Shown here piece by piece: positions 42,950 to 55,632 of a stretch of 64,000 bases of DNA. The position numbers and the translations under genes were made by a program. This DNA is from Siderastrea siderea (taxonomy: Eukaryota > Cnidaria > Anthozoa > Scleractinia > Rhizangiidae): the NCBI GenBank assembly GCA_964030785.1, contig OZ034969.1, forward strand, positions 37,224,001-37,288,000. Reading direction: 5' to 3'. The notes beneath the pieces are model-generated. The model was given only the letters and a program-made list of their open reading frames with translations. It searched no databases and was not told where the DNA came from. Each line of letters opens with the position of its first letter. Positions within the stretch are counted from its first letter, which is position 1.

Positions 42950-45280
42950 ATGCAGCACCACAGTTTCTCTAGAAACTAACCCCCCGATTTTTCTCCGTCT
43001 TCTCACAGTTGAGGAGAACGAGCTCGGTTTCGCTTAGAGCACTACTATGGACGGTAGACCATCAGATGACAGGGCCTTAGATTTCAGCGCAGATATTGGT
43101 CTTATAGGTCCCACGCCATATGCTCTTTATACACGGACGGATTCCTTCTTTAGAAAACTGTATATTCGAGAGCATGCTTACACCATCGATCTTCCAAGTG
43201 GCAACTAAACGGCTTGCAATGGACGTGCACCGGATGACACTTAAGAGATGGTTCTCCACCGGGATCTTGATATCGTGTCCGACGTTTAGGAGGACAAATG
43301 TATCCGACTTAGTCGCCGCCGGCCTTGCGGTCGCAGGCTCCCTTTCCTCCATGGGGAGAGAAGTGAGCCAAGAGTTTGAACACCACGCCCAGCTCTGCTC
43401 CTAGTACTCCTGCGTAAACTATGGTGGCCCTGCAGGCCCTGCAGTGTCTTCAGGGCTGGTATGGTAGTGTTAATCTGCTTAATGACGTCTGCCATCACAG
43501 CGAGGAGTGCACGAAAGTGGGTATGAGAAAAAAGTGTACTTACCAGAGCCCACTGGAAGGAAGACATCGATGTGTTGCAAAATAGCTTTAAACTCCGACT
43601 TGCCATTTCCACGGTCTGCTTTTCTCACTTTCCCGTTCGAGGCATACTTAGACAGCCCTCGTAGAACTCAACATGACCAACGTCGATTAGTTCCCTCTGC
43701 GCTATTCCCAGACAAGAGCGATGGGCTGGGCAAATGGTCCATGTTAAGAGTACTAATTAAAAATACTTTTGCGCGTGCTAAAAGAAAATCAACGAAGCTC
43801 AAATTCTGAGTGGATATCGCTGATTCCAACACTGCAAGTGTGACCCGAAAAGTCTTTTTTTGCAACTGGAACAGCAACTGCTTGTTCATATCGCTTGTAA
43901 AAGGCGCAAACGCCTGCAACTAGTTTCTGAAAAGAATAAGTGACCTCTATTCGTAGCCAAGGGAGATAATGGTTTCATTGGCTATTGTACTCGGTGACAG
44001 GGGTCCTGACTGCGAGAACTCCAAAGAACCTATCCTTTTACAATGGCGCGATATAGGGGAAGCGCTCTACAACTGCTGCGTGTTAAATCTGGCGTTTTCC
44101 CTTTTTTTTTCTTTTTTTTAACGATCCGCACTTAAGACATTTTGTCTAAATTCCGATAATGTCGCACCTGAAATTGCCTGATTTCCAACAGGAAAATTAT
44201 TTCCACAAATGGCAGCTTCTCGAGGCGCCTTCTTCGACGCAACACTGGTGGCTTGCAAATAATATTGAAATCCTTCACCGTGAAATTAATTAGACCTGAA
44301 AAGTCGAACTCTTGAAAAGTCGAACTCTGCAGTAAGATATAAAAAAATTTATCGATGTTTGCTATTTTAGACTGTCGGAAGCTAATACATTCTGTTTCTA
44401 GTGAACACGTGACAATTTTTTCCTCTCGCCAGGGCGTCACAAAATGTACATCTGTAATCTGCAACTTGTTTTGCACAGGTCAGAATTGTGTGGTGAATAG
44501 TCCCGTCATATGTAGTATCACTCTATTTTACTAGTCGAAAGATATTTCAGGCATAACTTCGGCGGTGTAACATGACACCAAACAGGAGGACGGAATGTGA
44601 GTAAACAAACGCAGTTCTAGCCAAGTTCTACACATTGAAAACTTACGATTTTAGAGAAAAGTGAACTTAAAATTTTCAGGAAACTTGTAAAAAACAAATG
44701 GATGCCTTCTTTGTTAGCCTTCGATATGCTTTAGTTTAAATCATGGAAAAAATTCAGCTATCTCTGCGGTTTGTTTTTACATTGAGGTAGTCCGGCATCT
44801 GGGATGAAAACGGGAAACGGTCAGTCCGGTCGAGTTGCTGAAACAAACGCCATCACTATTTACATTGCCTGTTATCTTCTACAATTTCTTTTATAGCTTA
44901 AGTTATTTCACACGTCCTAATCTTTCGATTTTTTCCCCATTTTTTGCAATCCCATCACCAAAACCTATCCTGTGACTTGACCAGAACCCGTTGCGTGACA
45001 GACAAATTTAGTTAAATCAGACCATAATAACAGTGCTGTTTCTGAGATGCAACGTTATTTGGTTTCTTCAGGGAATTAACACTGAGAGATTTTAAAAATT
45101 CATTTGCCATTCGTTAAGGGATGTGAATGTGATGACGGAGTCGTTATTCATTAGTTGAAAGTCAAACTGGAGATACCAGGAGATAACAGTCGATTCCACG
45201 CGTCAAGATGGCCCTTGGACAGTACACCTAAAACTTGACAAAACCTGGCATTTAGACAAAATCTTATTCAAGGTGAGCTA
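42950..45280. other. Interior of the TTAA element, no gene recognised
   Basis: Overlapping open frames on both strands at 43077-43612 (up to 108 codons) show no motif I recognise. They could be worn exons or a captured gene piece. The rest is AT-rich with small direct repeats (GAAAAGTCGAACTCT at 44298-44328). Confidence 0.4.
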
Positions 45281-46014
45281 GATATGACCTTTATCCTGTA
45301 CTTTTCATCCAAATACCAAAGGAAACAAGGAAAAATTCCAAGTTTTCGGCTATTCGGTCGGAGGCACGAGCCTATTGTTTGTACTGGTTGACAGGTTAAT
45401 GTTGTGATTATCGGGATTTTGAGAGCGTTTGTACTCGGCGCTGATAAAAAGCCCGAAACTAATTTTTAAACCTGATTTTAGAATGGTATTTCGTCTTTCA
45501 AGAATTCTGAATTTCCAGTGATTTGGTGTTTTACCGGGGAGGAAAACTTTCTCTTGAAAAACTGTGCCAAATTGAGAATTCAAAGCAAGCGAATTTTAAT
45601 GATTTTCAGCAGCTCGCCATGACCTTGAAAATTAATCCACAGATCTAAAACAGGACTCAATTACTTCCTACACACTTCAAAAGCAAACTTCCACGCTTAA
45701 AATGGGGGTTTTCTGGGGTGCGAATCAAACAGAGCGAAGTTTACGAGGAGGTATGATACACGTTTATTGCGCGTGTTTACAGGACACGTGTGGCGTAAAC
45801 ATGTTAATTTTTTTTTTCGGGCTTAAGAAAAAAATTTCAAGAAAAAAATTCCACCACGTTTCTTAGATTACCATAGAGTATCCGTGGAAAATTTGTGAGG
45901 AAATTTTATTTTTCATAATGTGCCGCCACTCGCTCGATGTTAGTGGACATCCCCTCTTAACGTGTCGTCATTTTAAATGTTCCTGAACCGCTCCTGTGAG
46001 GATTTGAAGGCGTG

Positions 46015-46105
46015 AAGGCCTTACAGGCATTCTCTGTAAGTCCCTAAAGAAGAAAAGCTGTGCCTTTTGAAATATTGGTTAAAATATGCACTCAGTTTCC
46101 CTACC
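46015..46105 (+). mobile_element. Penelope 3' end relic at the border of duplication copy B
   Basis: The sequence from GGCATTCTCTGTAAGTCCC to CCTACCGTTGAATCAGC is the reverse complement of 22733-22830 at the intact Penelope element, with several differences. It joins directly to the duplicated intron sequence that starts at ACTCAGTTTCCC. Confidence 0.65.
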
Positions 46106-47840
46106 GTTGAATCAGCATGGCTTTTTTATCGTATCTAGACGCTGCCAAAAATTATAGCTTTTTCCCTTGGATGTCTGTACGACTTTTACTCAAGGTTATT
46201 ACAACTTCAGCTAATTTACGCAATTGGGTTTCGCGACCCGATACGTACGCACCAGAAACACAGACTCAGAAACGAATAAAACATCGACCTTAAAATTAAA
46301 AAAAACGGCAGTCGTAGTAGAACGCCGATGCAAAACAACAGAAAAATGTTCGAGCCCGGAACGAGAGCAAAACGACAGGATACGTAAACAGAGCTAAATC
46401 TAGATCGCGGATATAAATATTTCGACTAGAACAGGCTAAACTTTAAAAAACAACGGAAAAACAATAACGAACGGATCTTACCGGCTGTTCTCCTACTACA
46501 CTTGTGATCTAACAGAAAATACAGGCGAACCTCTCGTAAGTGGACATTTTTAGGACCAAGGGAGATGACTACAAATTGTTTTCATATTGGAGATGGAAAA
46601 TAGGCATACATATTTTACTTGTGATCTAGAAAATAGGCATTTTAAATGCACAAAAACGTTCTTTTATGTTCAGTCAAAGTACAGTGAAGTTGTTCCTATT
46701 AATCTCACTGGGAAGGTGAGAAAATGCATTTCGGCTGTATTCTAGGTTTTCCTAGTCATGTATTTTGACTCTAAAAATCGTTGACACGACTGCTATCTAT
46801 CTTGGTCGACTACTGCCAAAACGTAGTTGAACGTTGAACAAAGCATTGACTATGGACAAAGACGTTAAGTTGAACGTTGGCCAAAGTATTGCAAATTAGG
46901 AAGCTGTTTAACACGGAGCGAGCTGAGGTGTTCAGCTTGCAAGTCACAAATCCTTACCAGCGCTGATAGGCACAGTTGATTCGTTCACTTCCCAGGAAAG
47001 ACGCGAGCTTTTGACGATTCGAACATTCTCGCATTAATCATAAGATTGGTGATCGATAAATCAGATTAATAATAAGTTTCATGTGACAGCCCCCTTATTA
47101 CTTGTGAATTTCTGGTAGAACTTCTTACACGTTTCGTTATTGTCTTATTCTCTTATCTTTTCCACAAGATGGCCTACAAGACCTTTTCACTACAACCTTA
47201 TCTCATGCAAGTTCAACTACTAGTTATATTCCATCTCCAGTTGCACCTCCAATATCAGGTACGTCCGTATCTTGCTAGCATTGCAAATATAAAAAATGAA
47301 CACATTGTACATTGAACGTCTGGCAAAATGGGCAAGCGAGAGAAAAGTAATCGTTGAGGACGGCCAGGTGACTCTTGGGACGAGAATGGTTGATGGCCTC
47401 TATTGAATACGTTTGGACTATATTGCACGGGTTAGTTATTTCAAGTCTTTTAGTCTAGTTGAGATATTTTCTTTTAAGTGCAGCATATTTATATATTACT
47501 CTCATTAATGACCGATGATTATAGTTAATGGCACTGAAAATAAATCCGTTGTTTTCGCAATGATTTAAACAAAACAAATTTTGGAAACCTACCGTAGCAA
47601 AAACTTGGAATTCTTTAAAACTTCTCAACCCCTACTGGATTCTATAAAATTAGATTTCGGCGTTGTGGGACTCGGTTCAGACGCCGTACTTCACATGAGC
47701 CGAATCGAATTCAATGAATTAAGTTCGTGTAAAGTACGGAGTCTGGATCACTGTGAAACGGCTGATTGAAGTCAGATCGACTCAGCCGTTCCTCCCGCCT
47801 GGCTCAGTCAGGAATAATGCGAACGGCTGTGGACCGGCTT
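46085..47840 (+). repeat. Intragenic duplication copy B (empty Polinton site)
   Basis: Uninterrupted counterpart of 25964-26665 joined to 39853-40880. At 46787-46791 it reads GACACGACTGCTATC without insertion, which defines the pre-insertion sequence. The exon 47169-47258 lies inside. Confidence 0.85.
47169..47258 (+). CDS. Host gene exon: Ser/Thr-rich linker, copy B
   Basis: Identical over all 90 bases to the exon at 40210, with the same acceptor and donor. Because both copies are phase 1/phase 1, a transcript may include either, both or neither. The flanking intron differs by a few percent between copies. Confidence 0.55.
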
Positions 47841-47994
47841 TGATGCAGATGCCGAACTTCACATGAGCCGAATCAAATACATAATTTATGATAAAGTATT
47901 TTTCTGGATACAACAGCGCCAGTTCAAACCTTATATTGTGACCAGTCACGCATTAGCCCACGAATTCCAATGGTGCAGCCAAATTCAAAAACGG

Positions 47995-49030
47995 TAAGCA
48001 AATGTCGCTAAGGTTCGAGCAAAATTGGAAATAGTCAAAATAAACTTCCCTTCCTTTTTTGTGTGAAGTTTGTCCTTCGGGTGGAAGTAATCATGATGTT
48101 ATTTTTTTCATTTCTTGTGATAAACCGAACCTGGTATCAGGGGGGAGGAAGTTCATTCCCAAAAATGCATTTTTTGGGATGTTTTAATCCTCGAAAATGG
48201 ACTTTTTGTTAGCTAATTTTATCAAAGCACAAGAGACTGGTTGAAATTCTATTCACATCCTAGCAATCTATCATCCTTCTGCTTTACAAAAATGTTATTA
48301 GATTTTTTCTTTGTTCCCAGGGGGACCCCTGGCCCTACATTCTTTGTAAGGGGGGGGGCCTCCACTTGTGAAAAACTGAAAATGAGACATCTGACTAAAA
48401 CAAAATCTAACTGGTATTAATCTTTTGATGCTTAAAAATCTGCGGGCACTCACTTGGTCTTTGCAGGGCACGTAGTTTAAAACAGGCACCTTAGGCAAAA
48501 TGACAATTTTCTACTATTTTAAGTGGCCACTTGTTAGAACGTAAGGGATGCTACAGCACTTTTATTTCCCTTTTGTAGGATAATATTACGTGAATTGAAA
48601 AATATTACTTTTTCAACATCTCACGCTCGTTGGGGAGTGTTAATTTACTCAGTTAACCGGTTGAGAAAACTATAAAAATAAACTGGACAGTCGACTAAAC
48701 TAAAAAATAAGCTTCATAAGAAACAATTGTTGTCTGACATACCATTTTGTAAAGTAATCAGTTCAAGAGCGGCCTTAGAGCTGAGCCAACCCCAAGTCGC
48801 GCCGAATTCAGAGATCCTTCAAGGTTCCATTTCGGTCATGACGATTATTATCGCCAGATCAAGAGTTCAGTTCTCATCCTTGCAGCCGCCGCAAATGGTT
48901 TCATTTACAAGGATCTTCTATCCAGTTTGCTGCAACCGTCAACAGATCAACCAAAACACTGCAAAAAGCTCCCAGAGAAACAAAGATCACTCGATACCAA
49001 TCCTGCTCTCGCCGCCATGTTGGAATTCGT
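47995..49030 (+). repeat. Left arm of a ~7 kb inverted repeat
   Basis: It pairs with 53930-55085 in inverse orientation over about 1 kb. Both arms contain an open frame with VISSRAALE and APNSEILQGSISVMTIIIAR. That shared frame is probably chance within a repeat, because no start or splice context is shared. Confidence 0.8.
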
Positions 49031-49165
49031 GACATGAGTACTTCGGGTCTTTCGGGTATCCAATTTTGTCACCTTGTTCAGAAATACTGTTTAAAGTCAA
49101 CTGGCTTGTTCTTTCAAATTTTTAAGCAAGTTCAAAGTATTTAACTATCACATTATTTCATAACA

Positions 49166-49806
49166 GGTAATCAGCCTCACCCTAAATGAAAACAAATGTA
49201 ATTTTGTCTTATTCGGTAGTGCGCAGAAACTGAAAACTTTCCACACTTTTTCTCTTCGTATTAATGACTCTTCCTTAGAGCGAACTGACTCCTTCAAGTA
49301 TTTAGGAGTTACAATCAACCAAAGTATGACCTGGCATGATCACATTTCTACGATCATTAAAAAAGTTAATCAACGCCTTGGTGTCCTGCGACGAGTACAG
49401 CACATGCTACCGCTCCAGGCCCGTCTAACTCTTTGCAACAGTCTTGTCCTTCCCTTGTTTGATTATGGTGACATTGTGTGGGGCGATAAGAACAACTCCA
49501 CCCTCATGGAAAATCTTCAGACTCTCCAAAACAAAGCCGCCAAGATAATCCTTGATCACCATCCGCAATCTTCCTCAACCGAAGCTCTTGGTTCTCTTGG
49601 TTGGAAGCCACTGGATCTCAGGCGCCGTTTCCATCGCTGTACAACAATTTTCAAGTGTTTGCATGGTTTTATTGATTTCAATTTTCATACAACACGCGTT
49701 GTCGAGAGGATTTTCACCTTCCTCTTGTAAGAACAAACTGGGGCAAACAACGTTTTATTTTAGCAGAGCGTCGTGGATTGGAACTCTTTAAGTCAGGACA
49801 CGCGTG
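49166..49806 (+). pseudogene. LINE reverse transcriptase C-terminal fragment
   Basis: From LTLNENKCNFVLFG through FKYLGVTINQSMTWHDHI, KVNQRLGVLRRVQHMLPLQARLTLCNSLVLPLFDYGDIVWG to LQTLQNKAAKIILDH and LGWKPLDLRRRF. This is the thumb and C-terminal part of a CR1/Jockey-type non-LTR retrotransposon polyprotein; the catalytic YADD-type core is missing upstream. A frame change near 49715 precedes the last ~30 codons, which end at about 49805 (GLELFKSGHA). It is 5'-truncated and dead. Confidence 0.8.
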
Positions 49807-49904
49807 ACACTTCTCTTTTATCTCATTTTAAAACTAAGCTTCAATTCTCGTACACGATTGTTTGGTGTACCGCTGACCGGAACTTTGTCTTCGGCTGAAC
49901 TAGG

Positions 49905-50280
49905 GCCGGGGGGGGGGGGTACTCCCTATAGTAGGCTACATGGGGATACCCGGCTGGAAAGTGGTGCCTTTTTAAGCTCGCAGTATACTAAAGGGTAGGG
50001 AAAATTACCATTTTAGTATATGAAAGGTTCACAAAATCGGCTGCAAAGTAGAAAAAATGGTCGCTAAAAGGCTGCCGCATTTTGGCAGACATGACACATA
50101 CAAGCTTGCACCCTTTGAGCAACTGATCAGAATGACTGAAAGTCCGAAAAAAACGAGGCAATTGTAGGAAATTATATAGTTTTGGCTTATCCTTGAGGTA
50201 TAACAAAGGGGTACAATTTTGCTCTAGGCATATGAAAGGGGTACCATATTGGTAAAAATGAGTATATTAAAGGGTGAGTG
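49905..50280. repeat. Dispersed repeat with G run and GTATAT motifs
   Basis: Begins with GGGCCGGGGGGGGGGGTACTCCC and contains several GTATATGAAAGG, GTATACTAAAGGG and GTATATTAAAGGG variants in direct order. No coding sequence. Confidence 0.5.
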
Positions 50281-50638
50281 TTTGAACCTCCGTGCGGGAA
50301 CCTTCCCGTATAAAACTTTATTGATTACCCCTATCCTCCCGGACTAGGAACCCGTAGGGATTGTGTCAAGGAATGTAAATTTGTATACATATCACCAACT
50401 TCCCCCAAAATGTTAAGATGGCAATGTTTTTAATAACACTACTTGTATGCAACACAAAGTTCTTCTGCCACTTTGAAAACAAAACTTATAACAAGGGATA
50501 CTACATGTGCAGTAACTTTACCAGGCCCTACAAAACCCCTATCCTAATCTCCTTTTTAAGTGGAGCTATCTATTTATGTTGGCTATTGTACGTATACAAG
50601 CAAGCCTGGTAAGCGGACTACTAAGGAAGCATCAGGGT

Positions 50639-50812
50639 CGGTCAATAATCTTGGGACACCTTGTCCACTTCTCCCCCTTCCCCCCTTTGCAATGTTGAAA
50701 AGACTAGAACATGTGCTATTTTCTGTCAGAAACGCCAGCGGTTTGTACAACATTGAACGGGGAAAGGGGTATCGTCCTCAGAGGTGTCAAATGTCCCAAG
50801 AATTATTGACCG
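50639..50812. mobile_element. MITE with CGGTCAATAATCTTGGGACA ends, copy 1
   Basis: The left end CGGTCAATAATCTTGGGACA is mirrored by TGTCCCAAGAATTATTGACCG. 174 bp. A nearly identical copy lies at 52804. Confidence 0.8.
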
Positions 50813-51434
50813 AGACTGTGTGATAAGCGATAACAGGGAATTTTATAGACAAGGCGTTGTAGGCACGCTAAAGTGAGATAAATGCGTCACGACGTTAAGA
50901 GCGGGATTTTCAATGCAAGAATGCCAAATGAAACATGAAAGTACGTGTTCCAAGACATTCTAGAATGACTTAGGCTGAAAGTATATTTAAAAAAATACAC
51001 AGCGAGAAATGCTGATTCAGTGGAAATGAAATCTTACCATAATGGTTTATACAGATCGCATCGATAGTAATACCCGCGCTCAGGTTTAATATTTACGGAA
51101 CAAAAAAAGCGTGAAAAGGGAACGATTAACCTATTCAAGGTAGCAAATGTTCCAAATCTCCCATTATCTGAACGTATTCACGCACAAAGAACGACTTATC
51201 TTACAGTCTATCAAACTCTTGCTAACAAGGCACTTCCGGTACATGAAGTACATGTGATAGAGCGCCACGATTCACCATTTCGCACATCAATTTCACAACA
51301 CTGGGAGGTGCAATAGCGCTACATTCCCAATAGAACGATATCTTTAGAATATGTAGAATGCTGCGTGTGATGGATTTGTTAAGTTGTCCAGTACAAGCTG
51401 CACAGTGCTCACTCAAAATGGTGAACCGTCTTAA

Positions 51435-51946
51435 AGTGGTACTACGATCAAAAAATCACTTTTATTTTTTCTTCGAATTTCGAAACTTTGTTTACTAAAC
51501 ACTCCCCAAGCGAAATTTTAAGCCTTAATTTCGACAAGAAGACTGTTTATTGAAACTGCAATTTTCCGATTTAATAGTCCGCCATTATTACACCAGAAAG
51601 GACAGAATGACATCATTCACACACGAGTTTTAGAATGCAGTGTGTGTGAAAGTGCATTATTTAGTATGCAGTACGGGAGTTTTGAGCTTTCACACTCTCA
51701 AACTCGTGTTTTGCATAATTTGTAAGCCGCGTTCACACACTACATTCTACAGCTCTTGAGTGTATGACGTCATTGTATCCTTTCTGGTGTAATAATGGCG
51801 GACCATTAAAACGGAAAAGTGCAGTTTAAATTAACGGTCTTCTTCTCAAAATAAAGGCTTATAATTTCGCTTGGGTAGTGTTTAACCAAACATAGTTTCG
51901 AAATCCGAAGAAAAAATTAAAGTGATTTTTTGATCATAGTACCACT
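51435..51946. mobile_element. TTAA-flanked palindromic MITE
   Basis: 512 bp between TTAA (51431-51434) and TTAA (51947-51950). The arms are inverse over most of their ~250 bp (AGTGGTACTACGATCAAAAA versus TTTTTGATCATAGTACCACT). Inside are paired CGCCATTATTACACCAGAAAG / CTTTCTGGTGTAATAATGGCG segments. No open frame. Confidence 0.85.
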
Positions 51947-51950
51947 TTAA

Positions 51951-52803
51951 AAGCATAGGAATTGTTTACCAATTATAATCTCTTGTAAAAGTGACGGTTC
52001 ACCATAAAAACAATCTCCCCTAAAAACACTTTGGCTTCTAATCCTTTTTCCTGCGTTAAAATACTTTCTACGCTGTTGGCAGATTTCAAAGAAATCTAAT
52101 GTAAGAAAGGAAGTTTAATAGCAACCTAATTTCTTGGGCAGCGAAATGGTAAACCGTTGGTTCATTAGCTCTTTTCACCGGGTTTGTCAAACAGCGCACG
52201 ACCTGTAACTGACAAACAAGACCTACTTACCGCTGTGTATTTTATTCCCTAGAAGTTTTCACCTGCTTTAGGATGGTGTAGGAATGAACTCACTGAAGCA
52301 GTGGGGACAGGGCGCGATATTTACTGTACTGTGACTGTACACCACCTGAAGTAAACACTTCAGACGACTCTTCTACTGAGAAGAGAGTTCCCCCCTCTTT
52401 GTGCCTGAAAAGTGTTCGCAACTGCATCCATTTTCGAAACCTACAATTTCGTATCACAGCACCAGTTCACTTCCTAGACTTACGAATTCAACGCAGTTGA
52501 CTGAGAAACATAACCACTGACAGTACGGAGTAAATACAGACTGTCGTACAGTGATTATGTTCGTAACGGAAACTTTGACGTGCTGTCAAAGCTTACTAGG
52601 CATTCATAATTACATTAAATGCACCCCAACGTTTTGCCCTTTTTTCAAGGGCCCAGTCTAAAAAAGTTAAAAAGAATTTACAATAAAAGACGGCAAACAC
52701 ACAGCTTACTACCAACTTCCACCATTAGAAATTTACAGACATTTTAAGGTCCGTTCCTATGATGACGTGACATTTTACATGCCTTTTTAACGTTATACAG
52801 GGT
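51951..52803. other. No gene recognised
   Basis: Intron sequence. GACGGTTCACC at 51991 mirrors GGTGAACCGTC at 51420, so the palindrome at 51435 may sit in an older inverted repeat. Confidence 0.4.
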
Positions 52804-52977
52804 CGGTCAATAATCTTGGGACACCTTGTCCACTTCTCCCCCTTCCCCCCTTTGCAATGTTGAAAATACTAGAACATGTGCTATTTTCTGTCAGAAACGC
52901 CAGCGGTTTGTACAACATTGAACGGGGAAAGGGGTATCGTCCTCAGAGGTGTCAAATGTCCCAAGAATTATTGACCG
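52804..52977. mobile_element. MITE with CGGTCAATAATCTTGGGACA ends, copy 2
   Basis: Same element as at 50639, with very few differences. Its right part is the start of the tandem duplication at 52931-53119. Confidence 0.8.
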
Positions 52978-53119
52978 AGACTGATGCTTACTCTCGCTTA
53001 CGATTTAAAATTGTGCTTTGATCAGGGGTATCGACCTCAGAGGTGTCAAATGTCCCAAGAATTATTGACCGAGACTGATGCTTACTCTCGCTTACGATTT
53101 AAAATTGTGCTTTGATCAG
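52931..53119. repeat. Two tandem copies of ~94 bp
   Basis: The unit runs from GGGGTATCG(T/A)CCTCAGAGG through the MITE right end to TTTAAAATTGTGCTTTGATCA. The second copy starts at 53025. Confidence 0.85.
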
Positions 53120-53929
53120 GTAAGAATAAGGTAAGAAGACCGCAGAGAACTCCGCCATCACCGAGGAAGCTCTCCGGCAAGTGGGGATTTTGTGACCTTC
53201 TCAAAACAATAGAAAAACCACGAAGAAGCCGATCCTGAAGATGAGAATGAATAATAAAATGGAGAGAACAGTGACCACTATAATAGGTACAAGTTCAGAA
53301 GAGGAATCCCACTGAGGTCGCCTCATCGTTCTCGTGCCCAGTGGATGGATGTGTGAAAACGTATTTCCGATCTTCCGCACTGAGGCAACGGCACTGAACA
53401 TATTGAAACCGGAGATCACGAGATCCGACCTGATAGGAAATCTCTGTATGATAAAGCGAAACAGGGCTATGCACGCAGGCTGCGGGAACTGGTCCTAAAG
53501 CAAACCCATCGTTAAAAAACCCCATTGAAACCCAACCAGGCCCACATACGTTGGCACAGGGATGGGCTCTTAAGTCTAATAAGTTAAGATCATCCTCTAA
53601 CGAAAAGCAGACAGATTTTCTAAACAGAATTTAACGAAGAGGTGGAGAAAACAGAGAAGAAAGTAAACCCAGAAAATGTTGCAAAGGCGATGAACGAAAT
53701 GCTACAAAATGAAGACAATGAGCACGTGTTTCAACTATCTGATTTTTAACTCCCCAGCAAGTGGCCTCCTATTTTAGCAGAGTGTCCAACTTGCAAAAAA
53801 ACAATGTCTCCATTTAATGACGAATGAAGAGAGTTGGGAGAGATTGCATCAGACTTAAGACTTCGGTGCGATAAGCAATGAGATTCCGGTCAGCGGTACA
53901 CCAAACAAAAAAAACATTCCATGTTTTTT
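53120..53929. other. No gene recognised
   Basis: Overlapping short minus frames (53201-53525) include a hydrophobic run (IVVTVLSILLFILIFRIGFFVVFLLF) that could be a membrane segment of a lost gene. Nothing else supports it. Confidence 0.35.
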
Positions 53930-55085
53930 TTTAATTCTCGTGTACGAAATCCGACATGGTGGCGAGAGCAGGATTGATGGAGTAGCAAGTTATTTTTGCT
54001 TCTCTGAGAGCTTTTTGCAGTGTTTTGGTTGATCTGTTGACGGTTGCAGCAAACTGGATAGAAGATCCTTGTAAATGAAACCATTTGCGGCGGCTGCAAG
54101 GATGAGAACTGAACTCTTGATCTGGCGATAATAATCGTCATGACCGAAATGGAACCTTGAAGGATCTCTGAATTCGGCGCGACTTGGGTTGGCTCTAAGG
54201 CCGCTCTTGAACTGATTACTTTACAAAATGGTACGGGAGACAGCAATTGTTTCTTATGAAGCTTATGTTTTAGTTTAGTCGACTGTCCAGTTTAATTTTA
54301 TAGTTTTCTCAACCGGTTAACTGAGTACTGTTTTTGCATAAATTAACACTCCCCAACGAGCGTGTGATGTTGAAAAAGTAATATTTCTCAATTCGCGAAA
54401 TATTATCCTGCAAAAGGGAAATAATAGCAATCTATAGATAATAAAGAAACAGCATGATGGCATATAAGTGCTGTAGCATTCCTTAAGTTCTAACAAGTGG
54501 CCACTTAAAATAGTAGAAAATTGTCATTTTGCCTAAGGTGCCTGTTTTAAATCACGTGCCCTGTAAAAACCACTTGAGTGCCCGCGGACTATTAAGCATC
54601 AAAAGATTAAAAAAGGATCAAATATTTATTTACAACTTCGAATTTAATCAAAATATGAATACCAGTTAGATTTTGTTTTAGTCGAAGATGTCTCATTTTT
54701 AGTTTTTCAAAAGAAGAGTTTCCCCCTTACAAAGAATGGAGGGCCAGGGGTCCCCCGGGAACAAAGAAAAAATCTAATGACATTTTTGTAAAGTGGAAGG
54801 ATGATAGATTGCCAGGACATGAATACAATTTTAACCAGTCTCTTGTGCTTTGGTAAAATTAGCTAACAAAAAGTCGATTTTGGGGGGATTAAAACATAAA
54901 AAAGGCATTTTTGGGCATGAACTTACCCCCCTGATACCAAGTTTGGTTTATCACGAGAAACGACAAAAATACCATCATGATTACTTCCACCCGAAGGACT
55001 AACTTCACACAAAAAATGAAGGAAAGTTTATTTTGACCATTTCCAATTTTGCTCAAACCTTAGCGACATTTACTCTTAAATCCTT
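53930..55085 (-). repeat. Right arm of a ~7 kb inverted repeat
   Basis: Inverse of 47995-49030 with extra sequence near 54430 and 54610. The inner borders lie at 49030 and 53935, so 4.9 kb separates the arms. The intervening part holds the LINE fragment and MITEs. Confidence 0.8.
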
Positions 55086-55632
55086 AATTAAATAATACAG
55101 GTTCGGGAAAATACAATTATGTTTATAGTATAGAAAGAGTTTGTTAGACATTTGGGAATGAATTCGCAAACACTGAATATTGCTATTATAATGCCAAATA
55201 AAGTGTTGTGTAATTAGAACAGTATTTTTGCTAAGGCGAATTCAGTTTTGATCATGTAAAGTTCGGCATCAATTCAGCCGGGATTAATTAATTTGATTCG
55301 GCCTGAATTCGAATTCGATTCGGCTCATGTGAAGTAGGGCATCTGAACGGGCCTAAGACTACGCTATTTATGTAAAACAAGCATCTGACTGTGGTAGAAT
55401 TAAAACATTTCTTTAGTTGAATCTACTGAAAAAAGCGTTCATTTCAATGACATTAAAACGATTCGCTTTTCTCTCCCTTTTCTTTTTGCCCTCTTCTCTT
55501 TACGTACGTGACCGTCGTTTAGTTAAACAAATGAACTTACTACTGTGGCACCTAAAGACACTGAGAGAACTGGCCGCAAAATCGCTAATTGCCATTAGCA
55601 GGTAGTGAAAAATGGCCTGTTTCATAACACAG

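Larger units (their letters stand above)
40902..45956. mobile_element. TTAA-flanked element with ~690 bp inverted arms
   Basis: TTAA at 40898-40901 and 45957-45960 flank a 5,055 bp segment. The ends are inverted (GAGGCAATGTCCACTAA versus TTAGTGGACATCCCCTC). The arms extend to about 41590 and 45290 and include a strongly conserved stretch (41284-41480 and 45390-45583). Kolobok- or piggyBac-type mobilisation is suggested by TTAA; no transposase is visible, so it is non-autonomous or decayed. It contains a MITE (42025) and a Penelope fragment (42815). It lies exactly between the two copies of the intron duplication. Confidence 0.7.

Noticed and set aside
43077..43612. Possible gene fragment on either strand
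   Set aside because: Open on both strands with no recognisable motif or splice borders; left as unassigned.
48727..49032. ~100-codon frame found again in the inverted arm at 53890-54246
   Set aside because: Conserved because the arms are recent copies; no homology, start context or splice sites.
53201..53419. Short membrane-protein-like frame
   Set aside because: A single hydrophobic run in a short frame without start context or homology.
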